NCBI RefSeq assembly: GCF_021442025.1
Contig: NZ_CP090446.1
Coordinates: 1,240,001-1,304,000, forward strand
Length of the DNA stretch: 64,000 nucleotides
From: Sphingobacterium sp. SRCM116780
GTDB taxonomy: Bacteria > Bacteroidota > Bacteroidia > Sphingobacteriales > Sphingobacteriaceae
Reading direction: 5' to 3'
Part shown: in pieces, positions 46,373 to 56,651 of the stretch
Position numbering within the stretch: the stretch's first letter is position 1
Layout: each line of letters starts with the position of its first letter
Notes under the pieces: model-generated
What the model was told of the DNA's origin: nothing
The model's input: the letters and a program-made list of their open reading frames with translations, nothing else
The model's database searches: none
Translations under genes and position numbers: made by a program

Positions 46373-46720
46373 ATGATATGGAAAAAAAGATACATACTAA
46401 CACCAAAAACTGTTGAAATTGCAAATAAGCTTGATCAGGATTTGGCTAGTTCAGAAGAGTTAATAGAAATTGTTTTAACTGAAGATGATTATAATGGTCT
46501 TGAAAAGTTAGGTTTTTTTAGTTTTTTGAATGATCTTGTGAACGTAAATATTGATGATTATGAAGATGAAGTTATTGTTGGAGATGATCATATTCGAAAA
46601 GTTCTTAGCTCCATAGATTCTTTTGATAAGGCTAATAAACAAAAATCATTACTTAATGAAATTAGAGAATTATTTAGAGAAGCATTGATACGAAAGACCG
46701 GTGTGTATTTTTATTTTTAA
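46373..46720 (+). CDS. Hypothetical acidic protein in immunity-like cluster
   Basis: 115 residues, strongly acidic (LDQDLASSEELIEIVLTEDD, VNVNIDDYEDEVIVGDD), no signal peptide. The helical C-terminus ends in RKTGVYFYF. No family recognised. Length, acidity and context match typical toxin-neutralising immunity proteins. Confidence 0.6.
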   Translation: MIWKKRYILTPKTVEIANKLDQDLASSEELIEIVLTEDDYNGLEKLGFFSFLNDLVNVNIDDYEDEVIVGDDHIRKVLSSIDSFDKANKQKSLLNEIRELFREALIRKTGVYFYF

Positions 46721-46753
46721 ACATGCGGTGTAAGATGGATTTATATTAAGATT

Positions 46754-47164
46754 ATGGGTGATAAATTTGAAAAATGGAATATTAATGAGCAATTACCTAA
46801 TGATCTTTCTTTTTATAAAATAGAGGGAGTTTATAGTCAATTGGTGATTTTGCTAAAAAACTTAATTGATAACACACAAATTTTAGAAATAAAGTTTGAA
46901 TATTTCGTTTCATATAAAGTCATTCTTGATTTAGCATTAATGAAAATGGTTAATGAAAACCCGACATTTAGAGGTTTTGCTCGAACAAATTCTTCGAGTT
47001 ATTTAAGCTCAATCATTGAAGGTAGTTATGAAATTATTAATAAAAATGAATTGGAACATTTTTTAATTTACAATATCGACAATGCAATTGAAGTGATATC
47101 GGACAAAGCTGGTACTTTTAGGTGGTTTGATAAAGAGGAGGTTAGAAATTGTCAAGGTTTGTAA
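46754..47164 (+). CDS. Hypothetical protein in immunity-like cluster
   Basis: 136 residues, cytoplasmic, mixed alpha/beta: FYKIEGVYSQLVILLKNLID, KFEYFVSYKVILDLALMKMV, SSSYLSSIIEGSYEIINKNE. No recognised family. Lies 33 bases after the previous gene and 27 before the next, as one transcription unit. Confidence 0.6.
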   Translation: MGDKFEKWNINEQLPNDLSFYKIEGVYSQLVILLKNLIDNTQILEIKFEYFVSYKVILDLALMKMVNENPTFRGFARTNSSSYLSSIIEGSYEIINKNELEHFLIYNIDNAIEVISDKAGTFRWFDKEEVRNCQGL

Positions 47165-47191
47165 TTGAAAATGACAAATTAAGAATAAGTT

Positions 47192-47539
47192 ATGCAGAAT
47201 AATTTGAATACAAATGAAAAATATGAATTACTTATTTCAACGCTGAATATGGTAATCGCTCCAGTAAAAGAAATAAACGTTCCTTATTCAGACACCGTTC
47301 AAAGTAATTTGGAGGAACTTGAGGGAGATTATTATACATTTTTAAATCAAGACTATGTAGAAGAATTGTTTAAGCTAGGTATGGTTTCTGAAGAAGGCTT
47401 TGGGATGATAATGAAGATTAGGACAGTGATAGACAATATAGAGCAGAATAAATGGAATGTTAAAGATTTTTTAAACGACAAGATTTGGATGGAAGTTCGT
47501 AAACTTACCATTGAGTTATTCTTGACAGATTTGAAATAA
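47192..47539 (+). CDS. Hypothetical protein in immunity-like cluster
   Basis: 115 residues, acidic and helical: YELLISTLNMVIAPVKEINV, SNLEELEGDYYTFLNQDYVE, RTVIDNIEQNKWNVKDFLND, VRKLTIELFLTDLK. No signal peptide or known motif. Last gene of the four-gene run; convergent with the macrodomain gene. Confidence 0.6.
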   Translation: MQNNLNTNEKYELLISTLNMVIAPVKEINVPYSDTVQSNLEELEGDYYTFLNQDYVEELFKLGMVSEEGFGMIMKIRTVIDNIEQNKWNVKDFLNDKIWMEVRKLTIELFLTDLK

Positions 47540-47569
47540 CTTGAAGATATGTGTTAGAGTTTTTGCACT

Positions 47570-48082
47570 TTATTGCTTTAAAAGTTCTGCATAAATTTTA
47601 TAATTTTCTTCATCAAAACATACAAAAATTACCTGCTTAATTTTATCAGTTTTTACCAGAAAATTAGACACCGTATGAACAGCAATTTGTGCTGCCTTTT
47701 CTTTAGGAAATTTATAAATACCCGTACTGATATTCGGAAATGAAATAGAGCTTACACCATTGTTTATGGCTAGTTTAAGGCTGTTCAAATATGCTGATGC
47801 TAGTAAATTTTCTTCATTGTTTTTACCATCATTCCATACAGGGCCAATGGTATGAATGACAAATTTAGCAGGAAGATTACCTGCAGTAGTTATAACAGCT
47901 TCTCCTACATGACAACCGCCCTGTTTGTTTCTGATTATTTGACAATCTTCAAGTATTGCTTTGCCACCAGCTCTATGTATTGCTCCATCAACGCCACCTC
48001 CACCAAGGAGGGAAGTATTAGCTGCATTTACAATAGCATCCACTTCAATCTTAGTAATATCGCCTTTTATTAATTTTATCAT
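47570..48082 (-). CDS. Macrodomain protein (ADP-ribose / O-acetyl-ADP-ribose hydrolase)
   Basis: 170 residues covering a complete MacroD-type domain: [99 protein letters not shown]. The NAAN and [10 protein letters not shown] loops that bind ADP-ribose and catalyse deacylation are intact. It removes ADP-ribose or deacetylates O-acetyl-ADP-ribose in known members. In an immunity-like cluster it could counter an ADP-ribosylating toxin, though many are housekeeping. Confidence 0.94.
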   Translation of the reverse strand: MIKLIKGDITKIEVDAIVNAANTSLLGGGGVDGAIHRAGGKAILEDCQIIRNKQGGCHVGEAVITTAGNLPAKFVIHTIGPVWNDGKNNEENLLASAYLNSLKLAINNGVSSISFPNISTGIYKFPKEKAAQIAVHTVSNFLVKTDKIKQVIFVCFDEENYKIYAELLKQ

Positions 48083-48184
48083 TTTAACCTCACTTTAGTA
48101 TCTGGTAAATTTTTTAGTTTATAGAGATCATTTTGTAAATATAACAATGTGAGAGTAATTTTAGTAGTTCTAGCAGAATGATAA

Positions 48185-48367
48185 GCTGACGAAGCTATTT
48201 CAAATAATTTAGGTGCTATTACAATAACAATTGCAGAAGCATTGATTTTGATGGTATGGATCCTGTTTTTATTTTATTTTTATAGATTTAGGACTAATCT
48301 AGAATTATTTTACAGCATCTTATGTTGTATTGATTATTTATTAAAAGATAAAATAGAATGCGATTGA
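48185..48367 (+). pseudogene. Fragment of a small membrane protein
   Basis: After a stop at 48182-48184 the frame runs 60 codons: LGAITITIAEALILMVWILF, LFYFYRFRTNLELF, ending TGA at 48365. It has a natural membrane helix but no start codon at its head (first ATG at 48251). I read it as the C-terminal remnant of a decayed immunity-type membrane protein. The remaining gap 48083-48357 shows nothing else. Confidence 0.3.
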
Positions 48368-48864
48368 TATTATTTGTTTTTGGATCGTTAATGGTTTTAA
48401 GTTGCCATAACACCAGTAAAAGTGAAAATACCAAGTTAGTTGATTTACCATGGAAAGATCAGGAACTGCCAAAAGAAGAAGTTGATTCATTATGGCGTAA
48501 AGCTATCAATGACGGAGATTTCGGAGCATATAATAATATATCAAATAACTATCTCCTTAGACTAAAGAATTATGAGCTTTATTATTATTCATTGTTAATG
48601 GCAAACAAATATCAATGTCCAGAAGCTTACGAACATCTATACTTTATTCTAACAACAGGAGCAACAGTTAATGGTGTTAATATGATTAGTAGTGATAGCA
48701 TAACTAAGAATCAAGCTATATTTTATCTATTAAAAGCCCATGAATTAGGATATGAGGGAGCTAAATCTAGTATTCATGAGATATTTGGTGATAGTATTCT
48801 GCCTCCAAAATCAGATGTTTACTTAAAGAAAATTCAAGGCAATTATAAAAATTTAAAATTGTAA
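48358..48864 (+). CDS. Lipoprotein with Sel1-like repeats
   Basis: 168 residues with signal MRLILFVFGSLMVLSC (C16). The mature chain is helical and resembles Sel1/TPR-like units: DSLWRKAINDGDFGAYNNIS, YSLLMANKYQCPEAYEHLYF, and AIFYLLKAHELGYEGAKSSI. Periplasmic, membrane-anchored. Similar short lipoproteins are found as immunity proteins for periplasm-acting toxins; this is inference. Confidence 0.65.
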   Translation: MRLILFVFGSLMVLSCHNTSKSENTKLVDLPWKDQELPKEEVDSLWRKAINDGDFGAYNNISNNYLLRLKNYELYYYSLLMANKYQCPEAYEHLYFILTTGATVNGVNMISSDSITKNQAIFYLLKAHELGYEGAKSSIHEIFGDSILPPKSDVYLKKIQGNYKNLKL

Positions 48865-48919
48865 TCTTGAAGAGAAAATTATTATAAGCCTACTAGTAAC
48901 AATTCTATTTGATTTAATA

Positions 48920-49030
48920 ATGAAGAATCTCTTTATACTTTTTACCGCATTGTTCCTTACTGCATTAAATTTAATTCTCGCTCTTTTTTGGTTTGACAAT
49001 TTGTATTTTAAGACCACTTCCTTCTCATAA
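48920..49030 (+). CDS. Possible short membrane peptide
   Basis: A 36-codon frame: MKNLFILFTALFLTALNLIL, ALFWFDNLYFKTTSFS, stop at 49028-49030. It is a single hydrophobic segment and could be the N-terminus of a gene cut off by the repeat region that follows, or a real small membrane peptide. Confidence 0.3.
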   Translation: MKNLFILFTALFLTALNLILALFWFDNLYFKTTSFS

Positions 49031-49034
49031 CAAT

Positions 49035-49245
49035 CATCAGCTATTCATCCTGCCCCTAAGCAGGGATACTGCGGGGTATAAGCGTATCAAGAGCGTTATT
49101 CAAGAAAGCACGATATTCGGAGATGGTAAGAGCGTGGTAAGTGCGTACTAAGAGCGTTAAAGGTATGCTTTTAACACACTATGTACGCTTTTACCATGCA
49201 CTATGTACGCTTTATCCCTACTTAGTCCCTAGCTAGGGACAGGAG
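49035..49245. repeat. Cluster of inverted and direct repeats
   Basis: A long-range stem pairs ATGGTAAGAGCGT (49123-49135) with ACGCTTTTACCAT (49185-49197), 13 pairs with one G-T. CACTATGTACGCTTT occurs twice (49177-49191 and 49199-49213). GAGCGTTA-type units recur at 49091, 49131 and 49151. A 16-base perfect palindrome, GTCCCTAGCTAGGGAC, lies at 49225-49240. No frame crosses it. It looks like a structured non-coding or interspersed repeat element. Confidence 0.6.
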
Positions 49246-49287
49246 AACCCCTATATGAAGTACGGTAAGTCGTATAGTATTTTATTA

Positions 49288-49773
49288 CTATTCCTTGGAA
49301 AATGTCTTGATGGCATTTAATGCCGCTATCGCTAGCCCATTATTTGGGTATTCCCTTAATACCATTTCGTAATAATATCTTGCTTTGGTGGGTTCGTTTG
49401 TTTGTGTGTAACAAAAAGCAATATTGCAAAGCGCCATCTCCCTATAGCACATTTTGGATGAACTTAATATAGTGATATACCTGAATTTATCGACCCAAGC
49501 ATTTTTTGTAAAAAAAGTTACACTATTCTCAAATTTTTCAATTGCTTTTCTGAATTCACCTTTTTTAATCAGAGACATTCCTTTTTTATGGCTCAAAGGC
49601 ACAGCGGTCTTTAAAACAATAAGTAGAAGCAAGTAAATGATCACGCTATAATGAATGGAATTGAAACCAAATTTCAGCACATAACCTATCATAATTAAGA
49701 ATAAAAATACCAGCATATGGATCAAAATTGATATCCATGACACTTGTCGAACTATCGGTATATTAGAAGACAT
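49288..49773 (-). CDS. Membrane protein with C-terminal TPR
   Basis: 161 residues: two N-terminal membrane helices (ISILIHMLVFLFLIMIGYVL and YSVIIYLLLLIVLKTAVPL), then cytoplasmic TPR-like helices (GMSLIKKGEFRKAIEKFENS and LCNIAFCYTQTNEPTKARYY, YEMVLREYPNNGLAIAALNA). The build suggests an inner-membrane adaptor or immunity-like protein. Family not named. Confidence 0.7.
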   Translation of the reverse strand: MSSNIPIVRQVSWISILIHMLVFLFLIMIGYVLKFGFNSIHYSVIIYLLLLIVLKTAVPLSHKKGMSLIKKGEFRKAIEKFENSVTFFTKNAWVDKFRYITILSSSKMCYREMALCNIAFCYTQTNEPTKARYYYEMVLREYPNNGLAIAALNAIKTFSKE

Positions 49774-49851
49774 AATTGGTTTAATTTCATATAAAAATAA
49801 TGTTTCTATATGAAATAGAGTCTTTTTTAACTAACTTTTGTTTAACTCAAA

Positions 49852-49983
49852 TCTGCATTGAAAGAACGTGTATATGCTGTGTTCAGTTTTATCAAGGGGT
49901 TGGAATCTACACATGTATTAGAACCACTAGCATCTGCTGATTATGCGAGTAAACAAGAGTGGTTGATACATTCTATGATGTAA
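49852..49983 (+). pseudogene. Possible coding fragment
   Basis: A start-less frame reads SALKERVYAVFSFIKGLEST, then HVLEPLASADYASKQEWLIH and a stop at about 49981. The composition is protein-like but I do not recognise it, and the following bases do not continue it. Tentative gene remnant in the 264-base gap. Confidence 0.25.
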
Positions 49984-50037
49984 TGGTGCATATCAAAAAT
50001 TGGAATCAAGATCTAGCGGAATTTAGGTTGATCTTAC

Positions 50038-50736
50038 TTAGCGCTTATTACTATTGAAATCCGTTATTATCATTCTTTTTACTTCGTGATTATTTGTATA
50101 GTTCAGTTTTTCAGAGCCACATATCCCACAAGCCCAAACCACATATTTGAAAGGTTTTTTGAGTTGATATTTATTTTTTGTTATCGGTATATTTAAATTT
50201 TTGCAGGTTTCACAAAAACATTTATCCCGATCTTCTTTTGAAATTTTTAAGTCCTCCATCTGTACGAAAATCTTGAATTCCTCCAAGATGAAATCATTAG
50301 CGTTTTCAAGTGTCAATCCAGGGTTGAATAAAACAACATCATCATATGTCAAACGATCTAAATCTTCGTTAATTTCATAAAATGCGATATATCTATAGTT
50401 ATAACCACTTTCCATTGTAACTTTAAACATTTCGCAAAAAGCATATTCCATACTAATTTCCTTTCTAATGGCTTTATTCGCAATTATCAGGGCATACTGA
50501 TCTAATAACTCTTCTTCGGTTTTCTCAATATTAAGATTTAAATCATGAGCACATTTCCAAAAATACTCTTCTCTTTCTTCCGTTGAATCAAAGTCTAAAC
50601 CTGCTAAAACAAATAGATTTTCGCTTTCATACCCTAATTTTAAAACCTGAACAGCCCAGTCAACAAATATCTTACTGTCAGATTGGCTTAATGTTCTTTC
50701 TGCTAAAACTTCGAGTGTTAGTTCTTCAAGTTTCAT
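50038..50736 (-). CDS. Hypothetical protein with C-terminal zinc ribbon
   Basis: 232 residues. The N-terminal 150 are acidic and helical (LEELTLEVLAERTLSQSDSK, FVDWAVQVLKLGYESENLFV, FDSTEEREEYFWKCAHDLNL). The last 70 hold two CxxC pairs, CFCETCKNL and WACGICGSE, a likely zinc ribbon. No signal peptide. The N-terminal part looks like a DUF of the immunity-cluster type; the whole protein is not recognised. Confidence 0.62.
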   Translation of the reverse strand: MKLEELTLEVLAERTLSQSDSKIFVDWAVQVLKLGYESENLFVLAGLDFDSTEEREEYFWKCAHDLNLNIEKTEEELLDQYALIIANKAIRKEISMEYAFCEMFKVTMESGYNYRYIAFYEINEDLDRLTYDDVVLFNPGLTLENANDFILEEFKIFVQMEDLKISKEDRDKCFCETCKNLNIPITKNKYQLKKPFKYVVWACGICGSEKLNYTNNHEVKRMIITDFNSNKR

Positions 50737-50804
50737 ATTGTTAAAATTACGATGAATAAAAGGTAATGCTCATAAGAAAAAACATATTCGTAAATATCCA
50801 TTTA

Positions 50805-51545
50805 TCAGCTGTTAACGTCAGCCATCTTTTTCTTTGTCAATACTGATGTTAACAGTAAGGCTATCATCCCTGAAGCAATAGCCGTTACGATGACATGACC
50901 ATATTGCTTTAGCTCAAGTCCATTGTATAGTCTTATCGAAATAATGACCAACATCAGTAAGACAAAAATTATCCAATAGGTACTGCTAATACCAGTGTTG
51001 CTAGCTGCTTTCTTTGGAAGTTTGTATACGGTGTAAGCAATCACTATCCCACCTAATAATGTACTCGCATGTTGCAATATTTTTAATAGAGGTATTGTAT
51101 GGTTTAACATGACAATGGAGTCGGAGAGCACTGAAAATCTTTTCACGAAAAATCCATCATCATGTGTAAAACTGTCCCATAAGATATGTGAAAACGCACC
51201 GATTAGTATTGACGTTATCACTATAAACCAATGCTCTTTAAAATAACCATTCCAGTTGAACGATTTAAACCCGATAAACCGTGATTTGAAAAAGGTTGGC
51301 AACTGATCAAATAAGGTATTGCGAACGCTATTATGAAAGATAAAAGCAAGTAACAACCCCAATGGTAGATCGAACCAGAAAACTTCACTTATAGTATGAC
51401 TGTAATCACTTTTGATCCTCATTCTTAAAAAATATTCAAAGTCAGGAGTGAGGCTGCCAATTACAAGACCAGTAGTTGAAAACCATTTTTTAGACACATA
51501 TTTTAATGGTAATACTAGTGCTGGATGAGAAAATGTAAATGGCAT
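50805..51545 (-). CDS. DUF4184 membrane protein
   Basis: 246 residues from the ATG at 51545 (MPFTFSHPALVLPLKYVSKK), the invariant DUF4184 start; a longer frame upstream adds 37 residues that do not fit. Family motifs include GLVIGSLTPDFEYFLRM, LIGAFSHILWDSFTHDDGFF and five or six membrane helices. The histidine/aspartate positions (HPA, PDFEYF, HILWDSFTH) resemble metal-dependent membrane hydrolases (YdjM-like). Inner membrane; reaction unknown. Next to the distal end of the CRISPR array. Confidence 0.88.
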   Translation of the reverse strand: MPFTFSHPALVLPLKYVSKKWFSTTGLVIGSLTPDFEYFLRMRIKSDYSHTISEVFWFDLPLGLLLAFIFHNSVRNTLFDQLPTFFKSRFIGFKSFNWNGYFKEHWFIVITSILIGAFSHILWDSFTHDDGFFVKRFSVLSDSIVMLNHTIPLLKILQHASTLLGGIVIAYTVYKLPKKAASNTGISSTYWIIFVLLMLVIISIRLYNGLELKQYGHVIVTAIASGMIALLLTSVLTKKKMADVNS

Positions 51546-51720
51546 ACAGTATTTTAATTTGTTTTTAAGCGTTATCGATATTCTGTATTTACTTTTCACA
51601 TTACAGAACGCGCAATTTATGTAATTTTCTTTAAAGTAAAAATAATTTAAGAACATATCCTAAAGATGTTTTTTTAAAGACTATATTAAAATCAATCATT
51701 CTTAGTAGGAAAATATCTTA

Positions 51721-54700
51721 TTTTCAATTCCAGTATGGTACGATTAAAAGCTTAACAGAGGACGCGTACATTTCATCGTCTGTAATGTTTCAATTCCAGT
51801 ATGGTACGATTAAAAGTAATGAAAAATTAGGTCAGCTAAAACAAGCTCAAGCAGTTTCAATTCCAGTATGGTACGATTAAAAGGTGATCCCAAAAGGAAA
51901 TCAGAATATTTCAACCAAGTTTCAATTCCAGTATGGTACGATTAAAAGGTGATCCCAAAAGGAAATCAGAATATTTCAACCAAGTTTCAATTCCAGTATG
52001 GTACGATTAAAAGAAAAGTACTTCCAGTTTATAAACGTAATGGTTTTAAGTTTCAATTCCAGTATGGTACGATTAAAAGCTCTGTTCGCAACGCATGGAT
52101 AGGAGTGGGGTATCTGTTTCAATTCCAGTATGGTACGATTAAAAGTATGAAAGAACGACATGCTGAAGTAGCTATTGAAATGTTTCAATTCCAGTATGGT
52201 ACGATTAAAAGTTTATATCCACATAAGGCTTCCAAACCAGCTAACATGTTTCAATTCCAGTATGGTACGATTAAAAGTAATTATGGTGTTAATACTCCTG
52301 CAGGGGTTGTTCAGTTTCAATTCCAGTATGGTACGATTAAAAGCTCCATAATGACTATGGTGAATCAAAATCATATAGTTTCAATTCCAGTATGGTACGA
52401 TTAAAAGTATTTGAATCCAGATTAATAGTACGAATAACAGTATTGTTTCAATTCCAGTATGGTACGATTAAAAGCTTTTGACCAAAAGCCCTTGATGACA
52501 TCCTATCAGCAGTTTCAATTCCAGTATGGTACGATTAAAAGTTCACTATTTTGAACAACCTTTAATAATGAATCAATAGTTTCAATTCCAGTATGGTACG
52601 ATTAAAAGTCCACGTCTAGAAGCAATAAAATATCTATCCTCTAAGTTTCAATTCCAGTATGGTACGATTAAAAGGTAAAGCCGTTTCGAGATATGGGAGT
52701 TAAAGAAGCGAGTTTCAATTCCAGTATGGTACGATTAAAAGTGACGATGTTGTTTACTTATTATGTAGCCGGTGTTTTGTTTCAATTCCAGTATGGTACG
52801 ATTAAAAGTTTTTCGTTTAATTTCGAACGCATTTTCGCCTTCATTGTTTCAATTCCAGTATGGTACGATTAAAAGCTTTCTTTTGATTTACATATGTCAC
52901 ACTGTCAAGCTTGTTTCAATTCCAGTATGGTACGATTAAAAGCGGGATAGCCGCGTACGTCCGCTGCACCTGTCGTATGAGTTTCAATTCCAGTATGGTA
53001 CGATTAAAAGTGATACTACTTCAGTAATATTCAAGCTGAAAACACAGTTTCAATTCCAGTATGGTACGATTAAAAGTGGTGACATTGTCCACAATTTGAG
53101 CCATGTGTCTTAGTTTCAATTCCAGTATGGTACGATTAAAAGTGATACTACTTCAGTAATATTCAAGCTGAAAACACAGTTTCAATTCCAGTATGGTACG
53201 ATTAAAAGTGGTGACATTGTCCACAATTTGAGCCATGTGTCTTAGTTTCAATTCCAGTATGGTACGATTAAAAGCATGGTAACACCATCAAGATCATAGT
53301 ACATACTTTGTTTCAATTCCAGTATGGTACGATTAAAAGCAAGGTAAAGGTCGTGTCTATAGGTATGAACAAGAGTTTCAATTCCAGTATGGTACGATTA
53401 AAAGGTAAGATAAGTGTGTAAAAGATTTAAAATATAATTAGTTTCAATTCCAGTATGGTACGATTAAAAGGTAAGATAAGTGTGTAAAAGATTTAAAATA
53501 TAATTAGTTTCAATTCCAGTATGGTACGATTAAAAGCAGAAGAAAACTAATGACTCAAGAGTTATTATTTAAGTTTCAATTCCAGTATGGTACGATTAAA
53601 AGTTTGATGTGTATACGTGCATACGGATGTTTACTATTGTTTCAATTCCAGTATGGTACGATTAAAAGCATCATTGATATTATTAATGTAACTAGCGTTA
53701 CTGTTGTTTCAATTCCAGTATGGTACGATTAAAAGAAAAAAAGTCCTAAAGTCAACATAACAGCCAAATAAGTTTCAATTCCAGTATGGTACGATTAAAA
53801 GTAACGTTGACGGCGTGACTTATAAAGAGATCACGAGTTTCAATTCCAGTATGGTACGATTAAAAGTTTAAATGAATTGAGCGGAGGGTCTTATGCTAAT
53901 AAGTTTCAATTCCAGTATGGTACGATTAAAAGCAATAAAACAAAAGAAAAAATAGAACAATTTTATTAGTTTCAATTCCAGTATGGTACGATTAAAAGAA
54001 GAAGATATTTGTCAATATTGCGAAAAAAATATTCTGTTTCAATTCCAGTATGGTACGATTAAAAGACCTGCAAGTGATGAGCTTATCTATGTTATCTCAC
54101 GTTTCAATTCCAGTATGGTACGATTAAAAGTTGTTAAAAATTCTATTCTAAAACTCACGTAGTGTGTTTCAATTCCAGTATGGTACGATTAAAAGACCAA
54201 CACATCCTATCTACGTGAACAAATACCATAAAGTTTCAATTCCAGTATGGTACGATTAAAAGATACCTTCTTTGAATTTTGATTTCATCACCACTATAGT
54301 TTCAATTCCAGTATGGTACGATTAAAAGGTTATAAGTAAAAGATACCAACGCATCAAACTGATTTGTTTCAATTCCAGTATGGTACGATTAAAAGTAAGA
54401 TTGAAACTGCTTTGCCTAAAATAAGCATGAAAGTTTCAATTCCAGTATGGTACGATTAAAAGTAGCGGTTCCAGTACGATGAGGGTAAATCTCATCGTGT
54501 TTCAATTCCAGTATGGTACGATTAAAAGGGATGAATCCAATGCAGATATAGATGTGTCAGATGAGTTTCAATTCCAGTATGGTACGATTAAAAGCGGCAG
54601 TTTACAAGAATGAACTTCCTGACGATCCGGTGTTTCAATTCCAGTATGGTACGATTAAAAGTGTCAGAGCATGGAAGCTTTAACGTAATGAATGTCGAGT

Positions 54701-56651
54701 TTCAATTCCAGTATGGTACGATTAAAAGTTTTTTTAATCTTTTTATAAAAACATATTCAAGAATAGTTTCAATTCCAGTATGGTACGATTAAAAGTTGAA
54801 TTTAAAAATAATATATTAAAGTTAGTAGACTTGTTTCAATTCCAGTATGGTACGATTAAAAGCAAGTAATATTGCTTAGTCTGTAGAAAATTTACACAGT
54901 TTCAATTCCAGTATGGTACGATTAAAAGTCGAAAAAGGAATATTAGGCGATTACGGAGAGTATTTGTTTCAATTCCAGTATGGTACGATTAAAAGAAACG
55001 CACCTCCATTCGTTTACACGTCCATATTCGAAGTTTCAATTCCAGTATGGTACGATTAAAAGTACCTAAGGTGTCCGCGGAAGTGCTAGAGGTTCAAAGT
55101 TTCAATTCCAGTATGGTACGATTAAAAGTGATATTCTAAGACGTTTCCTTTTTTCGTGTATGACGTTTCAATTCCAGTATGGTACGATTAAAAGACAAGA
55201 ATTTGAGCTTCCATTGTGCTAGAGATACTTTGTTTCAATTCCAGTATGGTACGATTAAAAGGATGAAAATTAAAAGGAATATTATTTACCACAGTAGCGT
55301 TTCAATTCCAGTATGGTACGATTAAAAGGACATGCCACATTCGATGAGCTTAATAATTTGCACTTGTTTCAATTCCAGTATGGTACGATTAAAAGGTAAA
55401 TCCACATACGATTAAAAGATTGTTAGCATGTAGTTTCAATTCCAGTATGGTACGATTAAAAGGATTTAACTCCAATGCGTTCAATTTGTTTAATTCCTGT
55501 TTCAATTCCAGTATGGTACGATTAAAAGTAAAAGAGTCAGTTTTTCGCCCTCTATACTCATCAAGTTTCAATTCCAGTATGGTACGATTAAAAGTATATT
55601 ATTGAGGGATATAGAGATGATAATAAATCTGTTTCAATTCCAGTATGGTACGATTAAAAGTAAATTATCTCCAAAATATTTATCAATCAATTCAATGTTT
55701 CAATTCCAGTATGGTACGATTAAAAGTGAACTTGACGAAAACAGTAGGCAAAGGCTTTATTAGTTTCAATTCCAGTATGGTACGATTAAAAGTGCGAGGC
55801 TTGCCTGAGAACTCGCGCAGCTTCCAAAGTGTTTCAATTCCAGTATGGTACGATTAAAAGCTTGTCCACGCATTGTTCCTGTAGTAATGACGACATGTTT
55901 CAATTCCAGTATGGTACGATTAAAAGCATCAAAACCTTTCATATCCTCTTTAGAAAAACCGTCGTTTCAATTCCAGTATGGTACGATTAAAAGCACTTTG
56001 AGTTCGGTTTATCAAGTACATTATCAGACGTTTCAATTCCAGTATGGTACGATTAAAAGAAATAATTTTTTTTATTTAATAATTCTTTTTTATATTGTTT
56101 CAATTCCAGTATGGTACGATTAAAAGCGCCCCGATTAGTTAATTATTCTATTAATTAAGCCCCGTTTCAATTCCAGTATGGTACGATTAAAAGTTGAATT
56201 TCACACCACTAGGTTTGATTATTAAGTACGTTTCAATTCCAGTATGGTACGATTAAAAGTGTAGCGCCTGTAATTTGGCATCTTCTTTTTCTTCAGTTTC
56301 AATTCCAGTATGGTACGATTAAAAGTGAACATTGATGAAGATGTTTTTTCAAACGTTTATGTTTCAATTCCAGTATGGTACGATTAAAAGTGCATCTTGA
56401 AGAACATGTTGAAATCATTAGATGTGTTTCAATTCCAGTATGGTACGATTAAAAGCGGTTCGTTCGGCTGGTTTCGAAGATTCTATCGCGTGTTTCAATT
56501 CCAGTATGGTACGATTAAAAGTGCAAAAAGGAGATATAAAAGGAGAATATTTTCTGTTTCAATTCCAGTATGGTACGATTAAAAGAATCGTCAACGGACA
56601 TCTAGGGGTGATCATTCCGCAGTTTCAATTCCAGTATGGTACGATTAAAAG
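51721..56651 (-). CRISPR. CRISPR array, 75 repeats of 30 bases, 74 spacers
   Basis: On the plus strand each repeat starts GTTTCAATTCC and ends ACGATTAAAAG. I counted 75 copies with spacers of 34-38 bases, mostly 36-37. Read on the minus strand the repeat starts CTTTTAATCG and ends GGAATTGAAAC, the classic type I-B-like 3' end giving an ATTGAAAC crRNA handle; this sets transcription right to left, continuous with the cas genes. The left-most repeat differs in its terminal base (T for G at 51721), fitting the old, leader-distal end. Three spacer duplications leave 70 different spacers. Many frames run through the array because repeats are multiples of three; none is a gene. Confidence 0.98.

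Noticed and set aside
51660..51720. Possible CRISPR leader left of the array (plus-strand reading)
   Set aside because: The adjacent repeat is the degenerate one, cas genes lie on the other side, and the minus-strand repeat ends in the usual ATTGAAAC handle.
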